Part shown: piece by piece, positions 54,408-56,321 of the stretch | Layout: the number at the start of each line of letters is the position of its first letter | Numbering within the stretch: the first letter of the stretch is position 1 | From: Streptosporangiales bacterium | GTDB taxonomy: Bacteria > Actinomycetota > Actinomycetes > Streptosporangiales > Streptosporangiaceae | Direction: 5' to 3' | Length of the DNA stretch: 56,321 nucleotides | NCBI GenBank assembly: GCA_009380095.1 | Contig: WHSL01000011.1 | Location: 1 to 56,321, forward strand | The notes under the pieces: model-generated | What the model was told of the DNA's origin: nothing | What the model saw: only the letters and a program-made list of their open reading frames with translations | Databases searched by the model: none | Position numbers and translations under genes: made by a program

Positions 54408-54995
54408 ATGATCGAGGTCGTACTCGCCTCCGCCTCACCGGCCCGGCTCGACGTGCTGCGCGGCGCCGGCATCGAGCCCACCGTCACGGTCAGCGGCGTG
54501 GACGAGGAGGCCGTCAGCGCGGGCACGCCGCGGGAGCTGGCGCTCACGCTCGCCGTGGCCAAGGCCGAGGCGGTGGCGGAGAGCCTCGAGTCCGGGCTGG
54601 TCATCGGGTGCGACTCGGTGCTGGAGTTCGGCGGGGTGGCGTACGGCAAGCCGGGCTCGGCGGAGCAGGCGGCGGCGCGCTGGCGGGAGATGGCCGGCGG
54701 CAGCGGGCGGCTGCTCACCGGGCACTGCGTGATCGACGTGGCGGCCGGGCGGCGGGCGCTGGACGTGGGCGCGACGGCCGTACGGTTCGGGCACCCGTCG
54801 GACGCCGAGCTGGCGGCGTACGTGGCCAGCGGCGAGCCGCTCGCGGTGGCCGGCGGCTTCACCCTGGACGGGCTCGGCGGCTGGTTCGTCGACGGCGTGG
54901 ACGGCGACCCGAGCAACGTGCTCGGCCTGTCCCTGCCGTTGCTGCGGCGGCTGCTCGGCGATCTCGGCTTCTCCGTCGCCGACCTGTGGCGCTGA
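54408..54995 (+). CDS. maf: Maf-family nucleoside triphosphate pyrophosphatase
   Basis: This 195-residue house-cleaning enzyme hydrolyses non-canonical NTPs. It shows [17 protein letters not shown] (S-x-x-R start), [19 protein letters not shown] with the catalytic Asp, and [35 protein letters not shown]. It begins 22 nt after the esterase gene on the same strand, probably in one transcript. Confidence 0.9.
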   Translation: MIEVVLASASPARLDVLRGAGIEPTVTVSGVDEEAVSAGTPRELALTLAVAKAEAVAESLESGLVIGCDSVLEFGGVAYGKPGSAEQAAARWREMAGGSGRLLTGHCVIDVAAGRRALDVGATAVRFGHPSDAELAAYVASGEPLAVAGGFTLDGLGGWFVDGVDGDPSNVLGLSLPLLRRLLGDLGFSVADLWR

Positions 54996-55143
54996 CGGTT
55001 GTTTCGTGATTACTGAAGAGATGCTGCTTCGCGACAACTTTTTCGTGCCTTTGCGCGTCAGGCTTATGGGACTTCATCGTGGGGAGCACGACCCGGCGAC
55101 GTGAACGGCCGGTCCCACCTCAAAACTCGAAGGGGCATGACAC

Positions 55144-56223
55144 GTGACCGAACACGACCGTCCGGCGGACGCCGGCGACGAGGCGGTCCCGGAGGCGGGG
55201 GAGCCCCGGCGCCGCCGCTGGCCGCGGCGCTTGGCGATCGCCTCGGGACTCGTACTGATCCTCGTGGCCGGGCTGACCGCCGTGGTGCTCGAGCGGCAGA
55301 GCGCGTACAACAGCAACATCGAGCGCCTCACCGGTGTCTTCCCGACCAACAAGGACCGGCCCGCGAAGTCCGGCACCGACGCGGAGAACTGGCTGCTCGT
55401 CGGCTCCGACCGGCGCGCGACCAGCGGCACCACCGGTGACAACGCCACCCAGCGGCTGTGGCGGCCGGGGGCGCAGCGGGCCGACACGATCATGCTGGTG
55501 CACGTCCCGGCCGACAAGAAGAAGGTGCAGCTGATCTCGTTCCCGCGCGACTCCTACGTGGACATTCCCGGACGCGGCAAGAACAAGATCAACGCGGCGT
55601 TCTCGTTCGGCGGGCCGCCGCTGCTCATCCAGACCATCGAGAAGCTCACGAAGTCGCGCGTGGACCATTTCGCGGTGCTCGACTTCAACGGCTTCGCCCA
55701 GATGACCGACGCGGTCGGCGGGGTCGACGTGAAGGTCGCCAAGACCGTACGGGACCCGAAGAGCGGGATCGTGTGGCAGGCGGGGACCAACCACCTCGAC
55801 GGCAAGAAGGCGCTGGCGTTCGTACGGCAGCGGCACGGCCTGTCCGGTGGTGACTTCAGCCGGATCGAGCGCCAGCAGGCGTTCCTGCGGGCGCTCGCGG
55901 CGAAGGTGGCCAGCGCCGGCACGCTCACCAACCCGCTCAAGCTCAACTCGCTGCTGGAGGCGCTCACCTCCTCGGTCAGCGTGGACGGCGAGGTCACCGC
56001 GGGCACGCTGCGGAACATGGCGATCGGGCTGCGCGGCGTACGGCCCGGCGACATCACCTTCCTGACCGTGCCCACCCGCGGCACCGGCATGGTGGGCGGC
56101 CAGAGCATGGTCTTCCTGGACGCGCGGAACTCCGCGGAGCTGTTCCAGGCGCTCCGGTCCGACGACGTGGCGAGCTTCCTCAAGCGGGGCGGGAAGGACA
56201 ACGACGTCCGTACCGTCTCCTGA
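55144..56223 (+). CDS. LytR-CpsA-Psr (LCP) family cell-wall polymer ligase
   Basis: This 359-residue protein has a cytoplasmic basic N-terminus (RRRRWPRRLAIAS) and one membrane span (about 36-55, SGLVLILVAGLTAVVL), then the LCP domain outside: DTIMLVHVPADKKKVQLISFPRDSYVDIPG, INAAFSFGGPPLLIQTIEKLT, HFAVLDFNGFAQMTDAVGGVDV, and AFVRQRHGLSGGDFSRIERQQAFLRAL. The conserved Arg and Asp residues of the pyrophosphate-lipid pocket are present. It would attach glycopolymers to peptidoglycan. It starts at GTG about 150 nt after maf and ends 13 nt before a very strong hairpin. Confidence 0.9.
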   Translation: MTEHDRPADAGDEAVPEAGEPRRRRWPRRLAIASGLVLILVAGLTAVVLERQSAYNSNIERLTGVFPTNKDRPAKSGTDAENWLLVGSDRRATSGTTGDNATQRLWRPGAQRADTIMLVHVPADKKKVQLISFPRDSYVDIPGRGKNKINAAFSFGGPPLLIQTIEKLTKSRVDHFAVLDFNGFAQMTDAVGGVDVKVAKTVRDPKSGIVWQAGTNHLDGKKALAFVRQRHGLSGGDFSRIERQQAFLRALAAKVASAGTLTNPLKLNSLLEALTSSVSVDGEVTAGTLRNMAIGLRGVRPGDITFLTVPTRGTGMVGGQSMVFLDARNSAELFQALRSDDVASFLKRGGKDNDVRTVS

Positions 56224-56235
56224 GGGGGGCGGTGA

Positions 56236-56266
56236 GCGGGCCCGCGACTTCGTGTCGCGGGCCCGC
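56236..56266. terminator. strong bidirectional hairpin terminator
   Basis: A perfect 13-bp stem (56236-56248 with 56254-56266, 5-nt loop) is followed by a TCCCTTT tract. It lies between the LCP gene and the end of the minus-strand gene at the window edge. Confidence 0.8.
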
Positions 56267-56272
56267 TCCCTT

Positions 56273-56321
56273 TCACGGTGTCAGGGCGAGCGTCTCCGGC
56301 AGGCCGCACGCCGCGAACAGC
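56273..56321 (-). CDS. C-terminal end of a minus-strand gene, cut by the window edge
   Basis: The last 15 codons, ending LFAACGLPETLALTP and a TGA stop, read without interruption to the window edge. They face the LCP gene across a strong terminator, as the 3' end of a real gene would. Too short to identify. Confidence 0.5.
   Translation of the reverse strand, partial: LFAACGLPETLALTP

Overview
This window is about 56 kb of very GC-rich chromosome from a filamentous actinomycete. Many starts are GTG or TTG and Shine-Dalgarno sites are GGAGG-like. The parC/parE/hrdB neighbourhood, a DUF6292 protein, a membrane PAS/GAF/SpoIIE phosphatase, an LCP protein and a 2-methylisoborneol cluster all fit. 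Gene content and protein style resemble Streptosporangiales (Actinomadura-like); this placement is inference, because no rRNA or tRNA gene was seen. Most of the window is ordinary core genome: sulfurtransferase, alkaline-phosphatase-superfamily protein, DUF5998, a GNAT/acyl-CoA-synthetase-like lysine acetyltransferase, RecQ helicase, a class A PBP, topoisomerase subunits parC and parE on either side of a permease, an SGNH hydrolase and a Cds1-like enzyme, yaaA, the principal sigma factor, an oligopeptide ABC transporter operon, rnhB, an esterase, maf and an LCP ligase.

Between about 6.3 and 7.5 kb lies a tryptophanyl-tRNA synthetase gene broken by two +1 shifts and by loss of the HIGH motif. 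Its upstream region still carries what reads as an intact ribosome-mediated attenuator: an apparently leaderless 13-residue leader peptide with two adjacent Trp codons, mutually exclusive hairpins and a U-tailed terminator.

At 3.4 kb and 19.2 kb are two copies of the same 69-bp palindromic repeat, each between converging reading frames. The second copy is interrupted by a 111-bp inverted-repeat element flanked by a perfect 9-bp target duplication; the first copy is the matching empty site. This looks like a MITE nested inside a terminator-like repeat.

From 43.4 to 50.2 kb is a tight six-gene operon: two different family 2B (EshA-like, cyclic-nucleotide-binding-fold) encapsulin shell proteins, a polyprenyl (GPP-type) synthase, 2-methylisoborneol synthase, GPP C-methyltransferase and isopentenyl-diphosphate isomerase. 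Together they would take IPP to 2-methylisoborneol, with two shell proteins and at least one probable cargo enzyme. The 2-MIB synthase has a ~125-residue low-complexity N-terminus, with an 11-bp perfect inverted repeat in its DNA. The methyltransferase has a hexapeptide repeated three times at its N-terminus. A TTGACA-18-TAACGT promoter lies upstream. This is the most system-like part of the window.

Other points of note are a RecQ with a phosphoribosyltransferase-like C-terminus, an orphan KstR-like palindrome upstream of the DUF6292 gene, and a membrane-anchored double AAA+ ATPase converging on, and overlapping, the terpene operon.
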